64,000 bases of DNA, taken from Mycolicibacterium aurum (lineage in GTDB: Bacteria > Actinomycetota > Actinomycetes > Mycobacteriales > Mycobacteriaceae). The translations under genes were made by a program, and so were the position numbers. Of this stretch, positions 43,234 to 52,489 are shown in pieces. The notes under the pieces were generated by a model. That model was not told the DNA's origin. It did no database searches and saw nothing but the letters and a program-made list of their open reading frames with translations. The DNA is taken from the NCBI GenBank assembly GCA_900078775.1, contig LT549889.1:1550001-1614000 (forward strand). The letters are read 5' to 3'. Within the stretch, counting starts at the first letter, position 1. Every line of letters begins with the position of its first letter.

Positions 43234-44103
43234 ATGAGCGCGTTGGGTCCGCCGCGGGGCAGTGGCGGGCAGCACCCGATTTCGCTGGCGCCGCTCACGG
43301 TGCTGGAACTGGATCCCGCCGAGTTGGTGTCCTGCGCCGCCGAGGCGGGTTTCGACGCCGTCGGGTTGCGGCTCATCCGCGCCACCCCGCAGGAGCCGGT
43401 GCGGCCCACCCTCGGAATCACCCCGCTGATCCGGGAAACCAAACGCCGACTGGATGATTCGGGGCTGCGGCTGATCGACATCGAGGTGCTGCGGCTGCGC
43501 CCGGAGACCCGGGTGCGTGCCGACTTCGAGGCCGTCCTGGCGACCGGCGCCTTCCTGGGGGCCACCGAGATCCTGGTCACCGGCAACGACGAGGACCACC
43601 GCAGGACCGCGGATAACCTCACCGAATTGTCCTTGCTGGCAGCGGAATACGGTCTGACCCCGAACCTGGAACCGATGCCGTGGACCCAGGTGCGGGATCT
43701 GCGCGAGGGCGCCGGGATCGTCACCGCCTGCCAGGCGCGGGTGGGTCTGCTCGTCGACGCCATCCACTACGAGCGGGCCGGCAACACGCCGGACGACCTG
43801 GCCGCACTGCCACGCGAGTGGATCCGCTATGCCCAGATCTGCGATGCGCCGGCGCGGCGGCCCGCCACCGTGCACGAGATGATGCACCAAGGCCGTTGTG
43901 CCCGTTTGTTGCCCGGTGCCGGCGGCATCGATCTGATGTCGATGCTGCAGGCCCTGCCCGCCGGGATTCCGATCAGCGTGGAGGCGCCGCTGGACAGCGA
44001 CGCACCCGCCGCGGTGCGGGCTGCCGCGGCGGCACGGGCGGCCCGCGAGGTGCTGGCATCGGTCGACCGATCGAACGGGTCGCCGCTGATCCGCACGGCC
44101 TGA
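43234..44103 (+). CDS. Sugar phosphate isomerase/epimerase-like TIM barrel protein
   Basis: A 289-residue protein of the xylose isomerase-like TIM barrel superfamily (AP endonuclease 2 fold). Barrel strands are recognisable as GFDAVGLRLI, LRLIDIEVLRLRP, ATEILVTGNDED, GLTPNLEPMPWT (a metal Glu), VGLLVDAIHYERAG, IRYAQICDAPARR and PISVEAPLDS. Start ATG 43234 is 6 nt after AGGAG; ATG 43228 is too close to it. Inositol or sugar catabolism enzymes share this fold; the substrate is unknown. It converges with the P55 gene. Confidence 0.8.
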   Translation: MSALGPPRGSGGQHPISLAPLTVLELDPAELVSCAAEAGFDAVGLRLIRATPQEPVRPTLGITPLIRETKRRLDDSGLRLIDIEVLRLRPETRVRADFEAVLATGAFLGATEILVTGNDEDHRRTADNLTELSLLAAEYGLTPNLEPMPWTQVRDLREGAGIVTACQARVGLLVDAIHYERAGNTPDDLAALPREWIRYAQICDAPARRPATVHEMMHQGRCARLLPGAGGIDLMSMLQALPAGIPISVEAPLDSDAPAAVRAAAAARAAREVLASVDRSNGSPLIRTA

Positions 44104-44104
44104 T

Positions 44105-45697
44105 TCAGGCCGGTGGGGGAGTCGGGAAGGCCGAGCTGTCGGAGTCCTTGCGCTGCCGGTCATCGGCGCCGTCCTGCTCCTCCGGGGTTCCGCGGTCGCT
44201 GATCAGCACGGAGGCCAACGCGCCGACCACGCACACCACCGCGGTGATGGCGAAGATCTCGCCGTACTGCATGGTGTAGGCGATCCGGGTGTTCTCCATC
44301 AGTTGCCGTCCGGCGTCCATCATGTTGCCGGTCTCGACCACCGGCAGCGACGCCAGGATCTGGTTGAACCGGTACAGCCCCCACGCCGACAGCGCGGCCA
44401 TGCCGATCAGCATGCCGATCATCCGCGCGACGACCACCGCGGCCGAGGCGATCCCGTGCTCGGCGGCCGGCACCACGCGCAGCGCCGCCGAGGTCAGCGG
44501 GCCGATGACCAGCCCCAGACCGAAGCCGGCCAGCGCCAGGTCGGTGTCGAACGTCGGCAGGGTGAACAGCCCGAAGTCGTGGCGGGCCGACAACACATCG
44601 ACCGTCCAGTGCGAGATGAGCCAGTAGGCGAAGGCGCCGATCAGCAGACCGGCGACCGCGATCGGGCGGTCGCCGAGGCGGGTGGCCAGCCAGCCGCCCA
44701 GCAGCGCACCGATCGGCAGGGCGATCAGGAAGCGCAGCAGCAGACCGGCCGCGCCGATCTGGTCCATGCCGAGCACACCCTGGCCGAACAGTTCGACGTT
44801 GACCAGCGTCACCATCAGGGCGGCGCCGGCGGTCAGGGAGGCGGCCAGCGCGGCCAGGAATGGCCGGAACTGCACACCCGCCGGTTCGAGCAGACGGGTG
44901 GTGGCCTTCTTCTCCCAGACGAAGAACCCGGCGAAGGTCAGCGCCGCCACGACCAACAGTGGGATGCCGTAGCTGGGCAGCAGGTTCTTACCGTCGGGTG
45001 ACGGGTTGTACAGCGCCACGACCGCCAGCCCGAGGGCGATGGCCAGCAGGACACCGCCGACTACGTCGACCTTCTGCTTCGGCTCGTCGGGATCCCGCGA
45101 GGGCAGGCTGAAGTGGATCATCACCATCGCGACGACGGCCATCGGCACGTTGATCCAGAACACGTCGCGCCAGGTGTTCAGCGCCCACACCACCGCGATG
45201 CCGTACAGCGGACCGAGCACGCTGCCGAGTTCCTGGGCGGCGCCGATGCCGCCGAGCACGGCGGCCCGGTTGCGTGCGGCCCACAGATCGGCGGCTAGGG
45301 CGAGAGTGACCGGGAGCAGCGCACCGCTGGCGATGCCCTGGATGACGCGCCCGATGACCAGGGTGGTCAGGTCGCCCGACAGTGCGGTGACGACCGAGCC
45401 GACCGCGAAGCCGACCAGGCTGGCCTGCAGCACCAGCTTGCGGCCGAACCGGTCGGAGGCCTTACCCAGCAGCGGCATGGCCGCGATGTACCCCAGCAGG
45501 TAACTCGTCACGATGGGCGTGACCTGTTGGATCTGATTGATCGGGATACCGACGTCGCGCATGATGTCGGTCATGATCGTCACCACGACATAGGTGTCGA
45601 GGGCGCCGAGCATGACCGCCAGGCTGCCCGCGCTGATGGCGATGCGGCGGCTCGAAGCCGCCGAACCCGCGGCCCGGTGGCTGTTCGCCGCCGACAT
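44105..45697 (-). CDS. MFS lipid exporter of the P55 (Rv1410c) type
   Basis: A 530-residue, 14-helix MFS protein. Motif A is [16 protein letters not shown] and the motif C region is [40 protein letters not shown] lies in the second half. A charged, Asp/Ser-rich C-terminal tail follows. In M. tuberculosis the homologue works with lipoprotein LprG to move triacylglycerol and related lipids to the cell envelope. The order lprG-P55 is kept; the two genes overlap by one base (TGATG), so they are co-translated. The start is ATG 45697. Confidence 0.93.
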   Translation of the reverse strand: MSAANSHRAAGSAASSRRIAISAGSLAVMLGALDTYVVVTIMTDIMRDVGIPINQIQQVTPIVTSYLLGYIAAMPLLGKASDRFGRKLVLQASLVGFAVGSVVTALSGDLTTLVIGRVIQGIASGALLPVTLALAADLWAARNRAAVLGGIGAAQELGSVLGPLYGIAVVWALNTWRDVFWINVPMAVVAMVMIHFSLPSRDPDEPKQKVDVVGGVLLAIALGLAVVALYNPSPDGKNLLPSYGIPLLVVAALTFAGFFVWEKKATTRLLEPAGVQFRPFLAALAASLTAGAALMVTLVNVELFGQGVLGMDQIGAAGLLLRFLIALPIGALLGGWLATRLGDRPIAVAGLLIGAFAYWLISHWTVDVLSARHDFGLFTLPTFDTDLALAGFGLGLVIGPLTSAALRVVPAAEHGIASAAVVVARMIGMLIGMAALSAWGLYRFNQILASLPVVETGNMMDAGRQLMENTRIAYTMQYGEIFAITAVVCVVGALASVLISDRGTPEEQDGADDRQRKDSDSSAFPTPPPA

Positions 45698-46419
45698 CAG
45701 CTACCGGGCTTCGTGACGGTGACGGCCTTGCCCCAGTCGGTGAGGGTCATCGTGATGGTGTTGCCGGCCGAAGGCTCCAGCATGACCTGGGCCAGCTGGT
45801 GATCGCCGTCCTCACGGATCCACGCGGTGGCCGGCGCCGGGGCGCTCGCCTTGAGCTGCGGGGCGATCCTGTTGACCGCCTCGGCGGGCACGGTGCCGGT
45901 GATCTTCACCGCGTCGGATCCGCCGACGGCTTCGCGGCCGACGGCCTGGGCGTCGGTGAAGCTGGACAGCACGTTGGCCAGGCCGTTGTCCGGGTTGAGG
46001 ATCGCCGAGACGTCGTAGATGTCAACGGCGGGGCCGAAGTTCTGCATGTTGCCGCCCTTGGTGATGGCGCCGTACAGGTCGCCGTCGACGACGACGAAGC
46101 CGACGTCGGTCAGCTTCTGGCCCAGGAAGATGAGGTCGGCGGTGCCCTGGGCCGCGACGGCCGGGGCGTTGGTCAGGTCACCGCTCAGGGTGGCGATGGG
46201 CAGTTCCTTGATCTCACCGTTGACGGTCAGCTGCAGGTGCACGCTCTGCTCGCCGCGGGTGGTCTCGGCGGAGTCGGTGAGCAACGTGGCCGCGTCGGGT
46301 AGCGGCGCGTCGTTGGTCTTCGACCCGCAGCCGACGAGGGCCGCGGAGCCGAACAGGAGGGCCATCAAGGTGGCGGAGAAGGTCAGGAGGAACCGGACTG
46401 CACGGGGGCGCGTCTGCAT
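45697..46419 (-). CDS. lprG: Lipoarabinomannan/triacylglyceride-carrier lipoprotein
   Basis: A 240-residue lipoprotein with the lipobox ALVGC (Cys31). The mature part has the LppX/LprAFG fold features: [59 protein letters not shown], and [20 protein letters not shown] with the C-terminal [15 protein letters not shown]. The family has a hydrophobic pocket for triacylated glycolipids. Start ATG 46419 is chosen; ATG 46428 is three codons upstream. It is first in the operon with the P55 transporter. Confidence 0.94.
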   Translation of the reverse strand: MQTRPRAVRFLLTFSATLMALLFGSAALVGCGSKTNDAPLPDAATLLTDSAETTRGEQSVHLQLTVNGEIKELPIATLSGDLTNAPAVAAQGTADLIFLGQKLTDVGFVVVDGDLYGAITKGGNMQNFGPAVDIYDVSAILNPDNGLANVLSSFTDAQAVGREAVGGSDAVKITGTVPAEAVNRIAPQLKASAPAPATAWIREDGDHQLAQVMLEPSAGNTITMTLTDWGKAVTVTKPGS

Positions 46420-46491
46420 GCTGTGCATCGTAGTAGGTCTAACCGAGTGAACCCGGGCTACGTGTCCTGCGGGGTCCCGGACGACGCCCGC

Positions 46492-46504
46492 TAACCTTGC
46501 CACC
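46492..46504 (+). promoter_or_regulatory. Leaderless-type promoter of ribE
   Basis: TAACCT (46492-46497) followed by exactly 7 nt and ATG 46505, with no Shine-Dalgarno. This is the textbook mycobacterial leaderless arrangement. Confidence 0.6.
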
Positions 46505-47104
46505 ATGTTCACCGGAATCGTGGAGGAGCTCGGCGAAGTCGTCGGCAAAGAGGATCTCGCGGATGCCGCGCGTTTCGAGATCCGCGGGCCCGTGGTCACC
46601 TCCGATGCCGGCCACGGCGACTCCATCGCAGTCAACGGGGTATGCCTGACGGTGGTCGAGGTGCTGCCCGGCGGCGCGTTCACCGCCGATGTGATGGCCG
46701 AGACCCTCAACCGGTCCAGCCTGCGTGCGGTCGGCGTCGGCAGCCAGGTGAACCTGGAGCGCGCCGCCGCGGTGAACAGCCGGCTCGGCGGGCACATCGT
46801 GCAGGGTCACGTGGACGGTACCGGTGAGGTCATCGGTCGCACCCCGTCGGAGAACTGGGAGGTCGTGCGGATCTCGCTGCCCGCCGAGTTGTCCCGTTAC
46901 GTCGTGGAGAAGGGATCGATCACCGTCGACGGGATCTCCCTGACGGTCTCCGGGCTCGGCGACGACTGGTTCGAGGTGTCGCTGATCCCCACCACGCTGT
47001 CGCTCACCACCCTCGGCAACGCCTCCGTCGGGACTCCGGTGAATCTCGAAGTGGATGTCATCGCGAAGTACGTCGAGCGGCTGATCGCTCAGCGCGACCG
47101 CTGA
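46505..47104 (+). CDS. ribE: Riboflavin synthase alpha subunit
   Basis: Dismutates two lumazines to riboflavin. The 199 residues form two lumazine-binding barrels: MFTGIVEELGEVVG with DSIAVNGVCLTVVEV, then GGHIVQGHVDGTGEVIG with SITVDGISLTVSGLG. The catalytic Ser/Cys positions and the C-terminal trimerisation helix (DVIAKYVERLIAQ) are present. In M. tuberculosis it is named ribC. Usually ribBA follows closely; here a 6.9-kb insert with repeat proteins separates them. Confidence 0.97.
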   Translation: MFTGIVEELGEVVGKEDLADAARFEIRGPVVTSDAGHGDSIAVNGVCLTVVEVLPGGAFTADVMAETLNRSSLRAVGVGSQVNLERAAAVNSRLGGHIVQGHVDGTGEVIGRTPSENWEVVRISLPAELSRYVVEKGSITVDGISLTVSGLGDDWFEVSLIPTTLSLTTLGNASVGTPVNLEVDVIAKYVERLIAQRDR

Positions 47105-47556
47105 TTCTTTGCTCCGTGCACCGATAGCAACACGGCGGGGTCCGGACGCGACACTCGCGCGGCGAAAAAATTCTCGGAGATTTTTGTCCGGTGCTCAGCA
47201 CGGCGCCGCCTCGTGGCGATGCGTCGGTTGCGCTTTTTGGCCGATTCCGCCACCTGCTTGCTTAAGCTAACTGATTTCTGGTACCGACGTCCCGATCGGT
47301 CGGCACTGTTCTGATCGTGCAATCGGGGCGCGGATTCACGGCCGATTCTCCGCACGACTCACCTGTGGGTGTTTTGCCTGTTGGTGGCCACTTCGGTGGG
47401 CCGCGGCGGGAGGGCCTGAGAATACCGTCGGCGATGGTGTCGGCAACGTTCCTCCGCTTCCGGGCCGGGGGCCGGCTCGGGCCAGGTTTTGCTAGCCGCA
47501 AATTTATTCCTCGCACATAAGCGCGCTGACTGCGGTGCTGTTCGGGGGAGGTCGCG

Positions 47557-47584
47557 GAACTGTCCGTCGAATGGGGGACAGTTC
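47557..47584. promoter_or_regulatory. Inverted repeat upstream of the repeat-protein gene
   Basis: GAACTGTCC (47557-47565) and GGACAGTTC (47576-47584) are perfect 9-bp complements around a 10-nt loop. It could be an operator for a dimeric regulator or an RNA hairpin. Confidence 0.5.
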
Positions 47585-47661
47585 GCGAATTCTGTGCTCA
47601 GGACTTTCTCAGAATGCGCTTTCCAGTTATTGACGGACGTGTTAACTTACCGCGCAGTTAA

Positions 47662-47698
47662 TAACATCTGTGGGCTGGGTCTCAGACCACGGATGTTA
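47662..47698 (+). promoter_or_regulatory. Leader hairpin before the repeat-protein gene
   Basis: TAACATCTGTGG (47662-47673) pairs with CCACGGATGTTA (47687-47698): 12 pairs with one T-G wobble and a 13-nt loop. An alternative pairing exists between CTCAGACC (47681-47688) and GGTCTGAG (47707-47714), which would break the first stem and reach towards the ribosome site at 47719. Two exclusive structures suggest an attenuation or translational switch; this is inferred. Confidence 0.5.
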
Positions 47699-47728
47699 GG
47701 CGGAGCGGTCTGAGCCTCAAGGAGCGAC

Positions 47729-50700
47729 ATGGCGACACATCGGAAGAAGCCGGCGAAGAAGCGGGTGCGCACCAGCGAACTCGCCGTCGCCGCGTTCCTC
47801 GGGCTGACGATCACGGCCGCGCCGGCCGTCGCGGCAGCCGAGGGCTCCGATTCGTCGTCCTCCGGGGGCACCTCCTCGGACTCGGGTTCCTCGGAGACCG
47901 GCTCCAACGATTCCGGCAGCGGCTCCGGTGGGGTGAACGCCGGCCCGCGCGCGGGCGGCACCCTGGGCACGGGCCCCTCGTCGGTGAACGACGATGACGG
48001 CGATGACGGCGATGACGATGACGATGACGGTGGCCTCGGTGGCAGCGGCCTCGGCGGCGGTCTCGGTGATCGAGACCTCGACGAGGACCCCGACGCGGAC
48101 CCCGAGGCCGACCTCGACGACGATCTCGGCACCGACCTCGGCGCCGACGGCGACGGCGGTCAGGGCGCCGGGGACGGCCTCGGCGCCGAGAACGGCGGTG
48201 ACGCCGGCACCGGTCTGACCGGCGGCGAGCCGGCCGACGGCACCGAACCTGGCGCGGGCGCCGGCGATCCCGGCGAGGACACCGCCGGCGGCGAGATCGT
48301 CGACGGCACCGGTGACGGAACGGATGTGGCCGGCGGGACCACCGAGCCCCCAGCACCCGAAACCACCGCCCCGGAAACCGACGCATCCGGCGAGCCGCCG
48401 GCCGGGACCGATCCGGGCACCATCGAGATCCCCGAGGCCGACGGCGCATCCGGGCTGATCGCCGGCAACGACCCGGCGCCCACCCCGACGGCGCTCGCCT
48501 CGGCGCTGATCGACGTCGAGGACATCGTCCCGCCGCCCCCGTCCATCCCGGAATTCGATCCGTTCATGGGTGCGGTCAAGGCCATCGCGAGCTGGCTCGA
48601 CGCGGTGCTGCCGGCCTACGACCCGAACCCGATCCTCAATCCCACCCAGGTCGCGGCCGGTTTCGTGATGACGCTGCAGGCGGTGATGCAGGGGACGTAC
48701 TGGAACGGCCAACCGACGCTGTTCACCTTCGGGGCGTACATCCTGCTGTCCGCGGCGTATCAGCGCTACGAGCGGCTGGCCACCAATCATCTGCCGGGCG
48801 CTCCCACGCTCGCGGCCGGCCCGCTGCCGTTCACCTGGAAGCTGACCAGCGTCGATCCCGATGGTGATCCGCTGGTCTACACGGTCAGCGATCAGCCCTC
48901 CAACGGCCTGATCACCATGCTGCCGGACGGGTCGTTCACCTTCTTGCCCACCTCGTTGGACGACCTCAACAACGGTGCCGACGTCACCTTCACCGTGCGG
49001 ATCAACGACTCGCTGGGCTTCCTTGAGCACCCGCTCACCCCGGAAGGCAACAACGCCGAGTTCACGGTGACCTTCCGCTACCCGGGCCTGGGCGTCAACA
49101 ACCTGCCGGTCTTCGAGGACGACGGCAAGGCCCAGGTGACCGGTTCGGATGGGTCGACCGGCAAGGTGACCATCGTCGCGAACGCCACCGACCCCGACGG
49201 CGACGCGCTGACGTACACCGCCACGGCCCTCTTCGGCACCGTCGTGCGCAACGAGGACGGCACCTTCACCTACACGCCGTCCGACACCGCGCGGCATCTG
49301 GCGGCGACGCTGCTCGGCGCGAAGTCCGACATCGTGAGCATCTGGGCCAACGACGGTCGCGGCGGGATCACCCTGCTGCCCACCACGGTCACCGTGGACA
49401 TCATCAGCTCCAACGGGGCCCCGACCGTCACCGTCAACCCCGACACGTTCACCGACCCGGTCCTGGGCACCATCACCGGCACTCTGGACATCGACGATCC
49501 GGACGGCGACCTCCCGATCGTCCTGCCGACCGGGTTGAGCACCCGGGGTGGTCTGGTGACCGTGCTCGGCAACATCTACACCTACACGCCGTCGCTCTCG
49601 ATCCGCGCCGCGGGCGGAACCGACACCTTCACGCTGTCTGTGGACGACCTGCACGGCGGGGTCACCGAGGTCACCATCACCGTGACCGTCGCCCAGATCA
49701 ACGTGGCGCCGGTCTTCGAGTCGACCCCGACCATCACCCACACCAATCACACCACCGGTGTGCTGACCGGCACGTTCAAGGTCCGTGACGACAACGGGGA
49801 CCCCCTGACGTTCACCAGCGCGGCGCTGCTGGGCACCATCGCGGTGAACCCGACGCCGGCCGCCGACGGGGTGACCTACACGTTCACCTACACGCCCTAC
49901 AACCCGCATGCCGCCTCGCTGCCGCTGGCCATCACCACCGACCTGGTCACCATCACCGCCTGGGACGGCGGGCTGCTCTCGGCGGACAGTGCGACCTTCA
50001 CCGTGCAGCTGTCGACCCAGGTCAACCAGACCCCCACGGCGACCTACCAGAACACCGGCAGCAGTTCCGTCCTCGGCACGGTGTCGGGCCGGATCGTCGT
50101 CGACGACGACGACCTCGTGCACACCTACACGCCGCTGATCATCGACACCGCGAAGGGCGCGGTGCTGGTCAACGGGCTCACCGGTGACTACACCTACACC
50201 GCCTCGGTCGCGGCGCGCAACGCCGCCAGCGCGAGCGGCGCGACGGCCGCCGACAAGATCGACACCTTCACCATCACCGTCACCGATCCGGCCGGCAAGA
50301 GTGTGGATGTGCTTGTCACGGTGAACATTCCGCAGTGGAACCTGGCGCCGACCGGCGGCGTTCCCAGCAACGTCGTCCCCGATTCCAATGGTGTGGTGCG
50401 CGGCCGGATCACCGGGGTGATCAACCTCGACAACGATCCGCTGACCTACTACATCGCCGGTTCCAACGGTGCCGGCGCGGTGTACACCGAGGGCGGCGGC
50501 ATCGCGCACGTCGACGCCGAAGGCAACTACACCTACATCCCGCGGACCGGCGGGGTGCTGGGCTACTACGACTCGTTCAGCGTCACCGTGGACGACGGCC
50601 GTGGCGGCCTCACCACCGTGCTCGTCGTCCCGAACGGCATCGTGCCGGCCACCCCGTTGAACGACGTCAATGTGACGAAGACCAATGGCGCGCCTGGCAT

Positions 50701-52447
50701 CACGACCGGTTCGGTCAGCCTCGCAAATGCGGCCAACACCGGATTGTTCAGCTCGTTCAGCGCCACCGGCGCGGGCTTCGGCACCGTCACGTTCGACGGT
50801 GTGAACTACACCTACACCCGGACCGCGACCGGCCACACCGGCGGAACCAGCGACACCTTCGACATCATCGGCACGGCCTTCGGTCTGACCATGAAGATCG
50901 CCACCGTTACCGTGACCCCGGTCATCCCGAACACGGCGCCCGCCCCCGGTCCGCTCATCGTCACCGAGTCCGACGCGACCAACGTGCTGGGCGTGATCTG
51001 GCAGGAGACCAAGGGCAAGATCAATGCGGTCGACGCGGACGGCGATGCGCTGAGCTACGAAACGACGCCCTTGGGTCGAGCGACGGACAACGGTGGCCTG
51101 GTGTACGTGTCCTCGGACGGGTCGTTCACCTACCGCATCGGTAAGGTGCGGGCCTACTACCACAACGCTTCCCAGGTCGGGGCCACCGGCAACCAGGTCG
51201 CCGACTCCTTCAGCATCACGGTCACCGACTCGTTCGGCGCCAGCTCCACCATCGTGGTGTCCATCCCGATCGAGAAGCTGAACGCCGCACCGTCCTCCAA
51301 CGTGTCGGTTGGTGGCAAGACCACCGACGCACTGGGTGTGGTGCGCGGCACCCTCAACGGCTCCGATGATGACGGGGATTCGCTGACCTACAGCCTGATC
51401 GGCGGGACGGGCGGCACCGCGGCCACCGCCAACGGCGGCATCGTCCGGTTCAGCGGCAACTCGTTCACCTACATCCCGACCGCAGGTAAGACCACGGACT
51501 CGTTCCAGGTGCAGGTCAACGACGGCCACGGCGGCGTCACCACGGCGACGATCAACTTGACCGGGCTCACCACCCCGTCCCCGGTCACCGGCGTCAACAC
51601 CTCGACCGCCAATGTGGTCACCGGAGCGTTGAACACGGCCGGCAACACCGGATTGACCTACACGGTGGGCAGTCAGGGCACCAAGGGCACCGTGACGGTG
51701 ACCTCCACCGGGGCCTTCACCTACACCCGCAATGGCGCCCTGGGGCACACCCAGACACCGGGTGACACCTTCACCATCAGGGCGACCGATGCCAACGGCA
51801 ACTCGGTGATCATCGCGACGGTGAACGTCACCCCGACGGTGGCCAACGCCGCCCCGGTGGCCGGCTCGACAGTCTTCAACCCGTCCACGATCGATGACAA
51901 CAGGATCATCGGCCTCGGCACCCTGAAACAGACCACCACCGGCACGCTCAAGGCCACCGACGCCGACGGTGACAACGTCACCTTCACCGCCGGGTCGTTC
52001 TCCACCGGCAACGGCGGCACCGTGGTGATCAATGCCAACGGCACCTTCACCTACACCATCGAGAAGGGGTACTCCTACTTCCACGAGGCGGCGCGGATCG
52101 GCGCCTCCGGCAGTACGATCGCGGATACCTTCTCGGCCACCGCGCTGGACGGATTCGGCGGCAGCACAACCTATTCGGTGTCGGTGGCCATCTATGCCAT
52201 GAACAAGGCCCCGACCATCTCCGGCGGCACCCGGTTGGCCGGCACCGTGAGCGGGGTCAACGTCGATGAGGATGACGGCGACAGCCTGACCTTCAGTCAC
52301 AACGGGTCGAGCTTCACCTTCGGCGGGCGGAATGTGTACACCAGCACGCTCTGGAGCGGAAGTCGTCTCACCGTCACCGAGAACTACTACGTGACCGTCA
52401 ACGGTGTGGTCACCGGCGTGCAGGCCAGCGCGACCAAGACCTGGTAG
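47729..52447 (+). CDS. Giant secreted cadherin/VCBS-like tandem-repeat protein
   Basis: A 1572-residue protein. A basic start and hydrophobic core (ELAVAAFLGLTITAAPAVAA) form an export signal. Residues about 38-270 are a low-complexity Ser/Gly then Asp/Gly/Glu linker. Residues 280-350 are a helical segment (FDPFMGAVKAIASWLDAVLP). From about 355 there are 12 beta-sandwich repeats of 92-119 residues. They are marked by DPDGDxLTY, a G-x-V hairpin, DGTFTYTP and DGRGG, the Ca-binding pattern of VCBS/cadherin-like modules. No LPXTG, transmembrane tail or catalytic domain is seen. AAGGAG precedes ATG 47729. It is probably a surface or matrix adhesin; the second repeat gene follows after 42 nt. Confidence 0.85.
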   Translation: MATHRKKPAKKRVRTSELAVAAFLGLTITAAPAVAAAEGSDSSSSGGTSSDSGSSETGSNDSGSGSGGVNAGPRAGGTLGTGPSSVNDDDGDDGDDDDDDGGLGGSGLGGGLGDRDLDEDPDADPEADLDDDLGTDLGADGDGGQGAGDGLGAENGGDAGTGLTGGEPADGTEPGAGAGDPGEDTAGGEIVDGTGDGTDVAGGTTEPPAPETTAPETDASGEPPAGTDPGTIEIPEADGASGLIAGNDPAPTPTALASALIDVEDIVPPPPSIPEFDPFMGAVKAIASWLDAVLPAYDPNPILNPTQVAAGFVMTLQAVMQGTYWNGQPTLFTFGAYILLSAAYQRYERLATNHLPGAPTLAAGPLPFTWKLTSVDPDGDPLVYTVSDQPSNGLITMLPDGSFTFLPTSLDDLNNGADVTFTVRINDSLGFLEHPLTPEGNNAEFTVTFRYPGLGVNNLPVFEDDGKAQVTGSDGSTGKVTIVANATDPDGDALTYTATALFGTVVRNEDGTFTYTPSDTARHLAATLLGAKSDIVSIWANDGRGGITLLPTTVTVDIISSNGAPTVTVNPDTFTDPVLGTITGTLDIDDPDGDLPIVLPTGLSTRGGLVTVLGNIYTYTPSLSIRAAGGTDTFTLSVDDLHGGVTEVTITVTVAQINVAPVFESTPTITHTNHTTGVLTGTFKVRDDNGDPLTFTSAALLGTIAVNPTPAADGVTYTFTYTPYNPHAASLPLAITTDLVTITAWDGGLLSADSATFTVQLSTQVNQTPTATYQNTGSSSVLGTVSGRIVVDDDDLVHTYTPLIIDTAKGAVLVNGLTGDYTYTASVAARNAASASGATAADKIDTFTITVTDPAGKSVDVLVTVNIPQWNLAPTGGVPSNVVPDSNGVVRGRITGVINLDNDPLTYYIAGSNGAGAVYTEGGGIAHVDAEGNYTYIPRTGGVLGYYDSFSVTVDDGRGGLTTVLVVPNGIVPATPLNDVNVTKTNGAPGITTGSVSLANAANTGLFSSFSATGAGFGTVTFDGVNYTYTRTATGHTGGTSDTFDIIGTAFGLTMKIATVTVTPVIPNTAPAPGPLIVTESDATNVLGVIWQETKGKINAVDADGDALSYETTPLGRATDNGGLVYVSSDGSFTYRIGKVRAYYHNASQVGATGNQVADSFSITVTDSFGASSTIVVSIPIEKLNAAPSSNVSVGGKTTDALGVVRGTLNGSDDDGDSLTYSLIGGTGGTAATANGGIVRFSGNSFTYIPTAGKTTDSFQVQVNDGHGGVTTATINLTGLTTPSPVTGVNTSTANVVTGALNTAGNTGLTYTVGSQGTKGTVTVTSTGAFTYTRNGALGHTQTPGDTFTIRATDANGNSVIIATVNVTPTVANAAPVAGSTVFNPSTIDDNRIIGLGTLKQTTTGTLKATDADGDNVTFTAGSFSTGNGGTVVINANGTFTYTIEKGYSYFHEAARIGASGSTIADTFSATALDGFGGSTTYSVSVAIYAMNKAPTISGGTRLAGTVSGVNVDEDDGDSLTFSHNGSSFTFGGRNVYTSTLWSGSRLTVTENYYVTVNGVVTGVQASATKTW
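50336..52198 (+). repeat. Two tandem three-domain units (A-B-C, A'-B'-C') within the giant gene
   Basis: Domains 6-7-8 (residues about 870, 972, 1067) correspond one-to-one with domains 9-10-11 (about 1184, 1280, 1372). A types share GVVRG and YTYIP/FTYIP; B types share YTYTR, GHT and IATVTVTP; C types share the insert with YYHNASQVGATG / YFHEAARIGASG. The period is about 314 residues (940 bp). Domain 12 starts as another A type and is cut short. Confidence 0.75.
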
Positions 52448-52489
52448 GCCCGATACCCGAGACTCCTACCCAACCAGGGAGATTCGCAT

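Larger units (their letters stand above)
47105..47728. other. Long leader/intergenic region before the giant repeat protein
   Basis: The 624 nt after ribE carry no gene I can support. The region is more AT-rich than its surroundings, with runs such as GAAAAAATTCTCGGAGATTT near 47163. It contains two clear inverted repeats (listed separately) and TTGACG at 47630, which resembles a -35 but has no well-spaced -10. It probably holds the promoter and a structured 5' leader of the repeat-protein gene. Confidence 0.5.

Noticed and set aside
47717..52300. Minus-strand ORF of 1527 codons antisense to the giant repeat gene
   Set aside because: An antisense shadow made of Arg/Gly/Val/Asp codons with no start signal; the plus strand has a signal peptide and domain repeats.
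48791..52447. CRISPR array or DNA-level direct repeats in the giant gene
   Set aside because: The repetition is at protein level with about 92-119 residue modules and degenerate DNA; there are no short identical repeats with spacers.
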